From Sipunculus nudus (taxonomy: Eukaryota > Annelida > Sipuncula > Golfingiida > Sipunculidae), in contig CM049307.1 in NCBI GenBank assembly GCA_026874595.1, forward strand, positions 79,958,643 to 80,022,642: DNA of 64,000 nt, read 5' to 3'. The translations under genes and the position numbers were made by a program. The notes under the pieces were generated by a model that worked only from the letters and a program-made list of their open reading frames with translations, made no database searches and had not been told where the DNA came from. Shown here in pieces: positions 12,281-23,287 of the stretch (its first letter is position 1; each line of letters starts with the position of its first letter).

Positions 12281-15200
12281 TATAGAGAAGCATGCATGTT
12301 ACAGAAATGGGAGTTATTTCTTTAATCTACAGTAGACTAGTAACATTTTATTTGTTAATCAAGGGCAAAGGTTTTATTAACTGAAACAAATGGTCTAAAG
12401 GTCGTTATGCTAAACTGAATCAGATACACTCCTTGAGATCATAACACATAAATACAGGTAAGAGTGACCTTATTTAGAGTTAACTGGATATCTAACCCAT
12501 CTTGCACATTTTGATTATTTGCATGTAAATATCAATAGTGGCACTGGTTTAACCTAGTAAGTGAAAAGTATCTCGAGGGGTGTTGAAATCTACTGTCTTG
12601 ACAAGAATATTGATAAATTTTGATATTTTGGTGAAGAAACTATAAAATTAATAATAAATGTAGTTTTAGTTAGGCAATAATAGAGAAACTATTTTGTCTT
12701 AGAGCCAACAAAAAGGTTTCACTCTGTTTGGGAAAGTGGAGAAAGGTAATAAAAGGCAATCTTTTTCAGTGTAATTTTACAGAGATGGAGACTAGAAATG
12801 TGTAAAAAATTATTATGTTATGTGTACCAGTTTATGAAGTTTAATATATTGTTCTTTATGTTTCTCCTCTTGTTTTACAAATTTGGCTTTTGTATGATAC
12901 TTTTTTCTCCATACATCAAATAATTGACAGTTGACACCTGACAGCTTCAAAGAATATCCAAATAAAGCTAAAAACAGATTTCACTTGAATTTATGTCATG
13001 AGTATTGGATCGATCCCACGACTTGCACATATATGAGAGAATTTGTTACTTAATACATTAAGTGCTAAGATTTAGGTACTCTAATGTCCCTAGGAGCTTG
13101 GCCCTGGTTTTTTATGGCTAGTTTCACTTTCTACTAGGATTGTCTTATCAGTACATGGAATCATAATCATGAAATACATGGCTGTGTAAACATCATTTCC
13201 TTCTTATACCATGGCAAAAGATCAGTTACACAGATGTCTCTTGCCATACTTTGTCAAATTTAATTTTAGTCAGAATTTAAAAACATCTGAGAAATATGCA
13301 TGTAAATAGAAAGTTAACAAAAACTATATACATGCCATTGTGCATGTAATGAGTAGATTTCAATCATAAGAATGGGTAAATTTATGTCAGTCTTATGTTT
13401 TCATTTAGAATTAACAGACTTGTATCATCACTGCCAATACTTCATTAGCCATTTAATTAACACTTATTTTGTGATTTAAATGTATTCTGGTTATTCACTT
13501 GCACTATGCACAATACGTTATTGTATGATATAAGAAAATACTGTTGTAGGCTTCATATTTGCAAGGTTTAAATTAAGTAATATTTCAAGGTTGTTCTTTT
13601 GCTGGGGATCAATGTTAACTCAGCTAACTGTTAGTCTTCTGAGCTATAGCAATCACTCTTTCCTTCATCCATCCCCCATGAACAGGGCACAAATTGTCAG
13701 GATACGTGTTGCACATTACTGCCATTCGGGTGAATGAAGGGACCGTATTTAGTTTTTTTTGCACAAACATCATATTCCATTATGTTATGGCAGTTTGGCA
13801 AAATCATGAATTGTGACCTTTCAAATATATTCAAATTTTAAGATAGTTCACCATTACCAGCCAATCAAGAATCGTTTAGTGCATCATGATTTTGGTAGCG
13901 ACATCAGCATGATACATTGGTGGCCCTACCTTAGCGGCTACTTCACTTTCTTCGCGAGCAAATTCATTCATTTATTGACTAAATATGGCACATTGTACCT
14001 CAAAACCTGCAATTAAATATTCATTTTAAGCACAACTGAATGTCATCTAGCTTGGCACATATAATTACTTCAGATACATCTGATAGGGGTCACTTATATT
14101 AATACAGGTAAAACACTGTGAGATAAATATACATTCATGAATTTAAACAGAGGTTTATTCAGGGCTTTAAAAAATTTAAAATATGACTTCCAGGCAGAAA
14201 TTGACACTTTCCATTCATGTGCAGGGTGGCAGGACACACCAACCTGACGCCGTCCAGTGTGAGCACATATCACTAAATACATGCATTGCCTGTATGTTGA
14301 ATTAAGCAGTGTCATGGCCCATGGGTCATCAGTTTGTGAATTATTAAGAAACCCTTATAAAAGGATTAAATCATAAGAAGTTTACTAATAAAGACAATCT
14401 TTGTATTAAATATAAATGAATTTTTATGTAAGGTTTGATTTTGCAATTTAACCCTATCTCATATCTTGCAAATATGAAGCCGTGGATATGAAGCCACCAA
14501 CAGTGTATAAATAACAATGGTGAAATTCCTTAATCTCAAAACAGATCTATGCATATTTATGCATAAATGTAAAACTCTCATGGTATTCATTAATAATTTG
14601 TAGTATGATTTAATTACTGGTTTGGTATTTAAAATGATCTGCATGCTAAATTACTTCTGTTTTCTGCATGTGCCAATGTTTCATGAATGCATGTGCTAAA
14701 TAAAAAAACATTAACCCCTTTCTTGCCTTATCTGTTGTCATAAAACCTGAACAGTTATGTGGTCCAATGCCATGATCATATAACTTTGCATAAATGCATG
14801 CTGCTCAGGTGTGTCCATGGGCACTGGCCCTTGATATTGCTGTTAACACTTGTTTTAGCATTGCATACTCTCAGAGGTGTACTCATCACTAATGGGTATC
14901 AATAATTTAGTAATGCACATTTCAAAGGCTAGAACCATAAGGAATATATCTCCGGTCTATCAATGGTATAAAGTTATTTCAGGTCCATGGAGTCACCAGC
15001 ACAATGTGCCGTTCTGAAAATAATAAAGACTGGCAGGGGCAGAAGTAATGGTTGAGTCATAAGCTTGATATGAGGGGTCTGAGAGATATTAAACACTTAC
15101 CTGAAACGGGTTTAAAGTGGTTTATTAATACATATTGTATAATTAGCTCTAAGAAAGAATTAATTTTAATTTTCCATTAGCATGAGAACTTCCTGGGTAC

Positions 15201-15849
15201 TTCTTTTTAGTGTAATATCATTTGTATTGTGTTGGTATATCAAATTAACTTAATTAAAGTAAAACTCAGGCTGACAGTTGGAACAGACCCAGTTGTTACA
15301 ACTGGGTTTAACAGTTATGAGTTATTTCTAATTGGGTAATGGCAGTAGTGGATAGCCTGCATCAACTGTAGCCTGTAAGTGCAATGTTGACTAGTGTTGT
15401 AAAATGTATAAAAGTAATTATAAAGTTATCTGGTCATCAGGTCATGGCCAACATGGCAATGACCAACAAACAACATGTATTTATTCATTAATTAAATTAA
15501 TTATTTACTGCGATCAAACTTTTAATGGCGAGACTCCAGTACATCAATATTTTTCTCTCAGATACCTTATGAACTAAAAATTTACTTAATTCTTGTCAAT
15601 ATCGGAGATACTACTTCGTATGTGACAATGTCTTAGGTGCAAAACGCCAGGTGTCGTTGTCACGGAGTACCTCTCAGTCACGTGGGTACAACAACACACT
15701 CCACGAGCGGCATTGTCACAACAGTTTGATCGAAATGTAACCACAGAGTAAAATTCGCTGGGTTATAATAATGAAAATCCGAATGTCCATTATTGTTTCA
15801 CATATTACATGACCGCACAAGAAGCTAGGGTATCAGCAAAATATGTTTG
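12281..15849. other. Intron of the P2X7-ballast-like gene, mostly featureless
   Basis: AT-rich sequence with no exon seen. It contains a fragment of the family B element at 13.6 kb and a weak B-box-like motif near 13010 (GTGGGATCGATCC on the minus strand). Confidence 0.5.
13615..13705 (+). mobile_element. Family B element, terminal fragment
   Basis: It matches the left end of the copy at 27.4 kb: ACTCAGCTAACTGTTAGTCT then TCTGAGCTATAGCAATCACT, a decayed TCC run and AACAGGGCACAAATTGT. Only the hairpin end survives. Confidence 0.6.
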
Positions 15850-16099
15850 AACTCACCAGTCGTTTCTTCCAACACGCTCCTCCAGATCAGGTTGATCGTG
15901 TTCCACATCGTCCGTTTCATCTGCCTCGGGCTCAAAATCGTATGGCTGGATTTCTCCAACCTGGTGGAATGACAAATCTTGGGTTGTATCCCCTTCCTCA
16001 CCTGACGGAAATCCGTCGGATTCACAGTCTGAACCGTTAAAACTTTCGTCATCCACTTTCTTCAAAGAGGTAAGTGTCTGCCATCTTGACGAGTGCCTA

Positions 16100-16118
16100 G
16101 TGTGACGTTATATATTCG
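16100..16118 (-). promoter_or_regulatory. TATA-like box for the P2X7-ballast-like gene
   Basis: On the minus strand GCGAATATATAACGTCAC lies just before the ATG at 16084. It contains TATATAA and an adjacent half-CRE ACGTCA. The position fits a core promoter only if the 5' UTR is very short or transcription starts near the ATG. Confidence 0.35.
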
Positions 16119-16119
16119 C

Positions 16120-17368
16120 GTGATTCCGGAAACACCCGAGTGCTTTCTTTACAAAGCTGGACATCGGTTAAAATACGATTTTGTGTAGAAAACCTTAGAA
16201 TTAACTCTTTTCCGTTACCTTACAAAGATTTTTACCTGGGTCAACCGTTTGATCATTATCTTATGCGTGTAAACCTAATAGTAGATGCTATCGGCTCTGC
16301 GTACGCTTTAAACGATTGTGGAATTAAGCATAACCACGCAGTGAGAGGCCCAGTTCTGTCCTGCATGTCCATATGTATTGAAAGCCCCAATCTTAGGTCT
16401 CCTAAACATAATATAAAAATATAAAAATAGAATGCATATGTTTGCATTGGATTACAACGGTGTATCAACATACTTAATAAACAACCTTGTCTTATTCTTT
16501 AAATTGTGTGGTATTTCCCTCACAATTAGATGTTAATACAAACATAAAAACCTTAGATTTTTGTTTTGTGATACAAATTTTCCATGTGTATTTGTACCAC
16601 TTGACAGGTTACAATTTAAGTATAACTCTGGAATAACTTTTAATACACGCTATTTAAACTTACCTTTTCATAGGAAAATTCCTGTCAAATGGTCTTTCGT
16701 TTGCTCTCTTAATACCCAAGGAAATGTATCTTGTCACTGCAAAGAGGAATGCATCTGTTAATTAAGTAAAGTCTACACTTGGTAATAATTAGCCCACTAT
16801 ACAACACCGAGTTAATTAGTGAACACCTTCAGGAAATGTGCAATTGGGTGTCACTTTATATTGAGAGAGTCCGATTTGTCCAAAGGCCAAAGTGTTGAAA
16901 ATAACGAGCAGTTTTCAAAACAGTGCTTTTATTTCTACCATTTGCAGACTAAACTTAAAATAGCAAGGCTTGTGTTCTTTTGCCTAATGTAAAATAATTG
17001 ATTTGTCCAACTGTCTAAAGAATGACAAAGGATAGAGACTTGTAAACATTGAATACAGGTTATTAATGTTATGAATGTATTCCATGTATACTCGTCCAGC
17101 TTGTTCAGTTTCAGTCACTCAAGCCGATTTTCACTTTTGTTTGGTGACTGTTCCTTTACAATGCTGGAACTGTTTCTATTTCTGCTTGTGTTACTATGAA
17201 CTTTTATTACTTTGCTGCAACGATTATTGCAAGCAAAAGCATGTTTAGTATGGGACTTTGTCCAGGTTTAGATTTATTGAACGTAAATCCGTTCGCAGAC
17301 AGACTGATTCACTGGACGGTCCAGTTAATCTCAAGACATATAACTTTGACGTTCTTCACATAAAATTG

Positions 17369-17369
<1 letters not shown>
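16120..17369. other. No gene seen
   Basis: AT-rich; ORFs at 16140-16424 and 16561-16761 carry no recognisable motif. No inverted repeat matching the 5.6-6.0 kb side was found by eye. Confidence 0.45.

Positions 17370-17424
<55 letters not shown>
17370..17424. repeat. (TA)n microsatellite
   Basis: About 27 TA units. Confidence 0.95.
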
Positions 17425-17429
<5 letters not shown>

Positions 17430-17565
17430 GTCTTACCTCATTAACTGTGCTTCCTCTTCTCACATATCGAGCAACCAAAACAACCCGACCGTTGACTTCA
17501 TTACTACATTAGTTCAAATAAAGCTGCGAATGCGCGTCTTAATCATATTGGTATCCGGTCAAGGC

Positions 17566-17700
17566 ACGGGTTCCATCTAGAACCTAATTTTGAGTTATGA
17601 TCATGGCACGAACCTCCATGTTCCATCTGGAACCTATTCATGGGTAAAAGAGTTCCAGAAAGAACCATCAGGGACCCTTTTATCTTAGAGTGATATTGGA
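17566..17700. repeat. Short palindromic repeat pair (GGTTCCATCTAGAACC type)
   Basis: GGTTCCATCTAGAACC and GTTCCATCTGGAACC occur within 70 bp, followed by GAGTTCC and GGGACCC blocks. They look like the palindromic ends of a decayed MITE, but no complete element is visible. Confidence 0.35.
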
Positions 17701-17984
17701 CCCGATTACATTAACCTCTTCATCACATTTTTAGCTACGCGACTGGTGTCTGTAGAAGCGGCAGGGCATTGAGGGGGGGGGGGGGGGGTCACACTTTAAA
17801 GATCATAATCCCTAATCAGCAGTCGTACCCGTGCGAGTGTGGGTCTGCACGGCAGTTTGTATGGCTGATAAATATCCAAGCGAACAAGGAAACGAATAGT
17901 AAAATATAATGACAGACAAGGCCAAAAGTCACAGAAAAGTCCAAAAATGACATTCGTCAATGATTACTCTCATGAAGTAAAAAG

Positions 17985-18095
17985 ATTATCCAACCATTGA
18001 CACACCAAAATGTGTAGTGTGAACGCGCCCGTGACAGTAATCCGATCGTTGACACACCAAAATGTGTAGTGAGAAGGCGTCGGTGACAGGTATCC
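17985..18095. repeat. Two-copy tandem repeat, about 58-bp unit
   Basis: TTGACACACCAAAATGTGTA occurs twice, each followed by GTG-GAA-GGCG-type sequence and CGGTGACAG or CCGTGACAG. Confidence 0.7.
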
Positions 18096-18791
18096 AATCG
18101 CACCAGTCCGCGTATAAGTGCATGTACGTCAGTCATTGGATTGGTTCATTTGCCTTGTTCTGTGAAAGCGTAGCCACATAGACTTGATATTATGAAGATT
18201 CAGTAAACCTTTTTGTTTAGCGTAGCGGAAAATATCTCCCAGCAAAGGTAATTCAGTCCTAACCCCCCCCCCATTTAAAAAAAACTCCATCCACCACTCT
18301 CCGTTAAAGAGCAAATTTGGACTCTCATGAAAGTCTATAATGGGCAACCAAATGGTTTTCAGTAATAGCAGGACAATAATAATAATTTTTTGAACGTCTA
18401 GAAAAACATAATGAATACAATATAATCATATTTAATTCAAAATAAGAAAAAGTATAACCTGATAAGTAATTTATTTTTAGAGAGCGCAATTCAACTTTTG
18501 CTACATTGGGAGACAAGATAATGAATTTTCATCTACGAAGCGTTTTCACGTTTTGGATTTTTCCAAGGCATTTGATATTTTCTATCATTATATTTCAGGC
18601 CATCCAAAAATAATATTGTTCTACGGATTTGCCGAATCAATTATCTTTTGCAACTGAAGACCGACCAGGTTCCTGATAATGTTCCCAATTTCTACTGGGT
18701 TATATAGATTTTTACCACGCGCGCGTGAATAATAGAGCCAGGACATATGAATAATGTAATAATATGCATATAAATTCTTCATAAACAAACA

Positions 18792-18794
<3 letters not shown>

Positions 18795-18838
<44 letters not shown>
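18795..18838. repeat. (TA)n microsatellite
   Basis: About 22 TA units. Confidence 0.95.
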
Positions 18839-18839
<1 letters not shown>

Positions 18840-18843
<4 letters not shown>

Positions 18844-19900
18844 TCAACCTGTTGTGTAAATAGCTGGCTCATAGCTGAAGATTGCTTGATTAATAAGTTT
18901 ACTGTAATTTTTTAATGGACTGAATCGTGTCATGTGTAGTAAAATTAAATTATGGTTGTTATGCATGTCGCTACTGTATATAATTTACAATAAGAATAAA
19001 ACTTAGTCTTATTATAGTATTTTCTGTGCATTTGTTTTGTAAACGGATTAAGTATAAAAATACGAATGAGACCCTGTTACAAACCTCCGTGATTCCTGAA
19101 TACCATATAATTTTATCCTCAGACAAAGTCGGGATACTATGGCTTAAACACGGTAGCGCCGCCGCAGAGATTTCGTTTGGACGCGATTAGGCTCTCTCTG
19201 ATTAAGCGCGATGACGCACGACTTGAGGTGATGTGCCTCAATGTTGAGATGAGCGTTAGTTGTGCACGGTCCATCAATCGGCTGTGATGACCAGTTATAT
19301 AATTAATACCGACATCCACAAGGGTCTTACCCATCAGGCGCGATGGTTTTTACACACTTGGTCCGCTGTTTACTTGTTTCGGCAATTAATCACACATGAT
19401 CATGCCTTTGTTCTCTCGCCGACAAAGCATTTATTCGAAATGAGAAGTAATTAATAAATCAAACATAATCAAGTCTATACCTTCAAAGTGTCTATGTTAA
19501 ACATACAGGTCCCTATATACAGGAAGACGACACCTTTCGTGTGTCTGACTCTTATTTTCCATAGAGCACTGTTTTACTGCTCCACTTTTTCATTTACTTA
19601 TGTGCTTTGTTATTACAAAAAATTAATTATTATAACATTAATGTTCTTTCACCCCAACATTTGTCAGAACTATATGATATAGGCCCTATACGTGTGCAGT
19701 ATTTATCGATAATAATCAAGCCTGAAGAGGGTTGAATATAATGAATATCGGTTGTATCTCGAACTCCGATGATATCGAGGTGATTCACCAGTCCCTTCAA
19801 CTTCGATACAACGAGGTTTAACTGAATTTTACTATGTTAATTTGCAAAACAGTTAAAATTATTTTAACCAGAAATATTGTAGGTCTATTATTTCATTTCT

Positions 19901-19942
<42 letters not shown>

Positions 19943-20044
19943 GCAACAAAAGTAATATGCATTAAAATTATTTTAAAATATTACTTGATGGATTCATTTT
20001 TTAATTGAAATAATTTACCCTTCAGAGCTTTAATATATACTTAC
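18840..20044. other. No further exon resolved
   Basis: The third exon of the small minus-strand gene that ends at 20045 should lie here or beyond, starting with one base that completes a CGN codon; I did not find it. A GC-richer stretch at 19140-19340 has a 65-codon minus-strand frame with no motif. Confidence 0.35.
19905..19942. repeat. (CA)n/(TA)n microsatellite
   Basis: About 13 CA units followed by TA units. Confidence 0.95.
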
Positions 20045-20978
20045 CGTTTGACATTCATATCGAAGCTGTCATAATTCGAATGTTTGGGATCATCTTCCTC
20101 CTCCCCAGCATCTTCCCAGTTGAGGTGGCGTTGTAGTTTTTTTTTGCAAATTAATGCCCAGCATAGCGCAAACCCTGTCCCGTACCCTCTGAAGGACAAT
20201 GGCGTGACCGTAGCGGGCCTCCCGCACTCAGAAACGGTAATTGTTACTAATCAAATTACCTGCCATAATCGGCGATAATCATACACAACACTGAAGTGAA
20301 GCTGTTACCCCCTTTTTATATGGACGCTTGGACTAGCCGCACGTGCTTCCACTGTGACAACATTCGCTCAGCGGAAAAATAACCAACAACGACACACACG
20401 GCCTGGAGGTACGCCATGCTTTTGCTTGTCAAGGAACACTCAACACCTTGTCAGTGTGTCAGTTACAGTCGTAAAGTAAACATACACTTAAAACCCTTCC
20501 TTTGTTATTGTTTATCGCCACTTTATCTCCAGATCTACATGCCGAAGCATATTCGCTTACCATAAGACTATAAAACAGTTATCACGAAAAAAGAGGTGGA
20601 AAGGGGGTGCTGGAATGGAGTATAACAATGCAATATTGAAAAAAAATGGGGGACAAGACTTATGGCATGAAACATTTTGGTTCCCGAAAACTAAGCCTAC
20701 AATTATAATTGTTTATCATAATAAATATATCCTTTCGATTTCCGATCGATAAATATATTAGATAGTAACGGCATATGTCATTATGTGAGTGGTGTGTTAA
20801 TTATAGGACTCAATAAGTTGAAGTCGGATTCACAGTACAAAATAGAAACCATGTCCTACCTTTGCTGGTTGTCGCTGGTTTTCTCGCTGGTTTCCCGCCG
20901 CTCCTCTGCATAAACCTTCTGCTCCAATACCCACGGGTGTACTCGACGTGCAATGACCTCTCTGTAAGCTCTGGACAT
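20045..20978 (-). CDS. Small unknown gene, two 5' coding exons (partial)
   Basis: Exon 1 (20978-20860) starts MSRAYREVIARRVHPWVLEQ and goes on KVYAEERRETSEKTSDNQQ, ending at donor AG|GTAGGA. Exon 2 (20188-20045) opens after CCTTCAG and ends CG|GTAAGT. The two leftover bases AG join A to give Arg, and exon 2 then reads GYGTGFALCWALICKKKLQR followed by an acidic stretch (EDAGEEEDDP) and NYDSFDMNVK. Both junctions are canonical and the phases agree, which is unlikely by chance. The 14-residue GYG...LIC segment is hydrophobic and followed by KKK, so a membrane anchor is possible though short. I do not recognise the family. Later exons are not seen. A 9-base A-run in exon 2 is a risk point for sequencing error. 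Confidence 0.45.
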
Positions 20979-21113
20979 CTTGAATTGTGATACCACAAGG
21001 ATGTTTCGAAATATTCAGGCTGCTCTGCTAAAAAAGCTTGTGCAAGCCAGAAATACTGTGAGAAACTGAACGTCAATCTCAGTATCGTCATCGTCGTCAA
21101 GGAGACAATGAAG

Positions 21114-21121
21114 TGACGTCA
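21114..21121. promoter_or_regulatory. Consensus CRE upstream of the small gene
   Basis: TGACGTCA, the full palindromic CREB/ATF site, lies 136 bp upstream of the ATG at 20978 in a locally CpG-richer stretch. This fits a promoter of the minus-strand gene; activity is inferred. Confidence 0.35.
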
Positions 21122-21444
21122 TCAATCTGACTACGTAGCCGTAAAGGTAAAAGGGACGTGTTTCTAGGCCTACAGACGTCTTTCACAATGTATGCATGCC
21201 ATGACATATTAAATTCAAAGCGAGGCTATGTCCGTGAGACACGGGTTCATCAGGCATTTTGTTGAGATTTGCTTTGCGCGGCCATCCACGCTTCCTTTTG
21301 TACATAAGCAATCTTCAGCTGGATAAATCCCACCGCTGTCATCAATAGTAACACGCAATGGTGAAACAGAAAAAAATCACAGTCATTTAGCTTCACAAAC
21401 AAGCTGAGGTCCCAAAACGCGCTGAGCGACAAAACGAGAACTTC

Positions 21445-21556
<112 letters not shown>

Positions 21557-21572
21557 GTTAGTTTACACCTTA

Positions 21573-21865
21573 AGGGGGTATTTTGAAATACCCATAAACA
21601 AATACTGATAGGAGTCCCTTTTTTTCCTTATTGCAGTTAATATATTAAATATGTATTATGCATCAGCTCACCTCCACATTTTCCTTATTCTATATTTAAC
21701 AGGGTTTCATACGCTCCCTTGAATGGATATTTTGAAATACCCCAAAGCGAATGTGGAAGTGAGTCCCCTTTTTCCGTTTAGCAGTTAATAAATTAAAACT
21801 CACCCACACTTCCTTCCTTATTATATATTCAACAGGGTTTCATATGGTCCCTGGAGTTGGTATTT
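21573..21865. repeat. Diverged tandem duplication, about 160-bp unit
   Basis: TATTTTGAAATACCC, GAGTCCC-TTTTT-CC, GCAGTTAATA and AACAGGGTTTCATA recur in the same order in two adjacent units. Confidence 0.75.
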
Positions 21866-23223
21866 TTACAGTCATCTAGTTAAGATAGTGATACTTATAC
21901 AAACATGTGAACATAAGATGCTCCCCCATGCATTGTAAATACTAAGATGCCATTCCTCATACTGAGTTCACGAAAGGCTATCTTTTATTCCATGAGATGG
22001 TATGTGATGTAGAATGAAACACGCAATGAAACACGTAGAATGAAAATATTGGCATGACAGATTTATTACAAATATTTCCACAGACAGTTCAGCTGAGCGT
22101 CGTAACCATTGGGACTCTTATTGTTAATTTTGTGTACTGGTGATAATAAACATTTTACTCACTTGTTTCCTTTAATATTTCTATGGTATATCGCATCTAA
22201 TCTGCTTCTGGTTTTGGTGCTTCTCGTAGAGCTTTTTCTATTTTTCTTGTAGATGTCAGGTGGAGTGGCCAATAACACAGCGTGTCACTCTCAAGCCATC
22301 CTTTGGGTAGTATGCTTACTTCCTTCGTATTGGTAAACTCGAAAAGGAGAAAGTCTTTGTGGACCTCCATACTGTGCGTAATGACAGCGTAATGACATCA
22401 AGGTGTAGAAACAAAACCTGATTATCTATTCGGAAATGCAACATATGTTGAAGTGTTTAATATAGAATGGGATAACTTCAGTCGAATTATTAAATTACAG
22501 TGCACTCACAGTACATAAAAGTGTTTGATATCACATTGTTACAAACTTTTGCTGAAATGTATATATTCATTCATGCATGCCATGATAACTCAATTAATGA
22601 ATAGAAATATTAACAGGCACATAGACTACTGTCGGGTACTGGTGCTAGCATCCGTGGGCTAAAGAAAAAAAACAGCTTCAAACCCGGGTTGTTCAGTCAC
22701 ACACGAGATTTGTGGCATCTGTACCTCCTGCACAGTGCCCCAGATCCTTTAACTCTCTTGACAGCAGCCACTCTCTTCATCTCTGGGCATGACCTCACAC
22801 CTGCCACACTTGCACCTTCCGGATTATATAATTGTCTTAGATATATTATTGTGCATATACAATTTTATTTTAGATATATTATTGTGCATATACAAAACAT
22901 TGACAGAGCAGGTTCTTTTTATGTTAGGGAAACACTATATAGATTGAAAAAAATGATCAGTTATTATAATGGTTTTCATAGTAAATTTGTTGTTTGTTAC
23001 ATGGGATAAATATATTAACTTGCCTAAGACAGCCGACACCTTACAGTATTATAAATCCATCCATCAATTAATTTAAAATGGGACTGACAACAGTTTCCTC
23101 TTCCTTTCATACAAGCAAACTTTAATACAGACACAGAATATCAGAGGTCATTATACCTTCAATGGTGGCAGTATGATCAATATGCTCTACTCTATAACAA
23201 TTATTGGCTCAATAAAAATCAAT
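21866..23223. other. No gene seen
   Basis: AT-rich. A 25-bp direct repeat (AGATATATTATTGTGCATAT...) occurs twice near 22838 and 22872. The long frame at 22689-23009 has no recognisable motif. Confidence 0.45.
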
Positions 23224-23236
23224 ATACATATATATA

Positions 23237-23285
<49 letters not shown>
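23224..23285. repeat. (TA)n microsatellite
   Basis: About 30 TA units with one interruption. Confidence 0.95.

Positions 23286-23287
<2 letters not shown>

Larger units (their letters stand above)
11104..16084 (-). pseudogene. P2X7-ballast-like zinc-binding protein gene, three exons, damaged
   Basis: Exon 1 (about 16084-15850) is acidic and ends VGEIQPYDFEPEADETDDV...GRNDW at donor TG|GTGAGT. Exon 2 (about 12278-12055) has NWCLCGHCVPM and CCTEIQEI, then VDHPGFDPLCLNVFVLETAY. Exon 3 (11255-11104) has KYRYTAYRQLVRWCWGILGK. The exon 2/3 junction is canonical and phase-matched (AA|GTGAAT to TTTCAG|G). This order, Cys-rich motif, HPxF...CLN, then YR-AYRQ-W, matches the cytosolic ballast of P2X7 receptors, found as stand-alone proteins in many invertebrates, with no channel part here. 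Damage: the ATG at 16084 is one base out of frame with the rest of exon 1, no AG acceptor precedes exon 2, and in exon 3 the frame meets TAA at 11171 while the expected ACCYNKIRETF lies one frame over. A TATA-like box is about 25-30 bp upstream of the ATG. Confidence 0.65.

Noticed and set aside
12985-13085. A SINE with B-box GTGGGATCGATCC
   Set aside because: Only the B-box-like word is seen; no matching A-box, body or tail.
5576-16800. Terminal inverted repeats for the transposase/P2X7-like unit
   Set aside because: Looked for by eye on both sides; no convincing matching ends were seen. A computed self-alignment of 4.3-17.5 kb would be needed.
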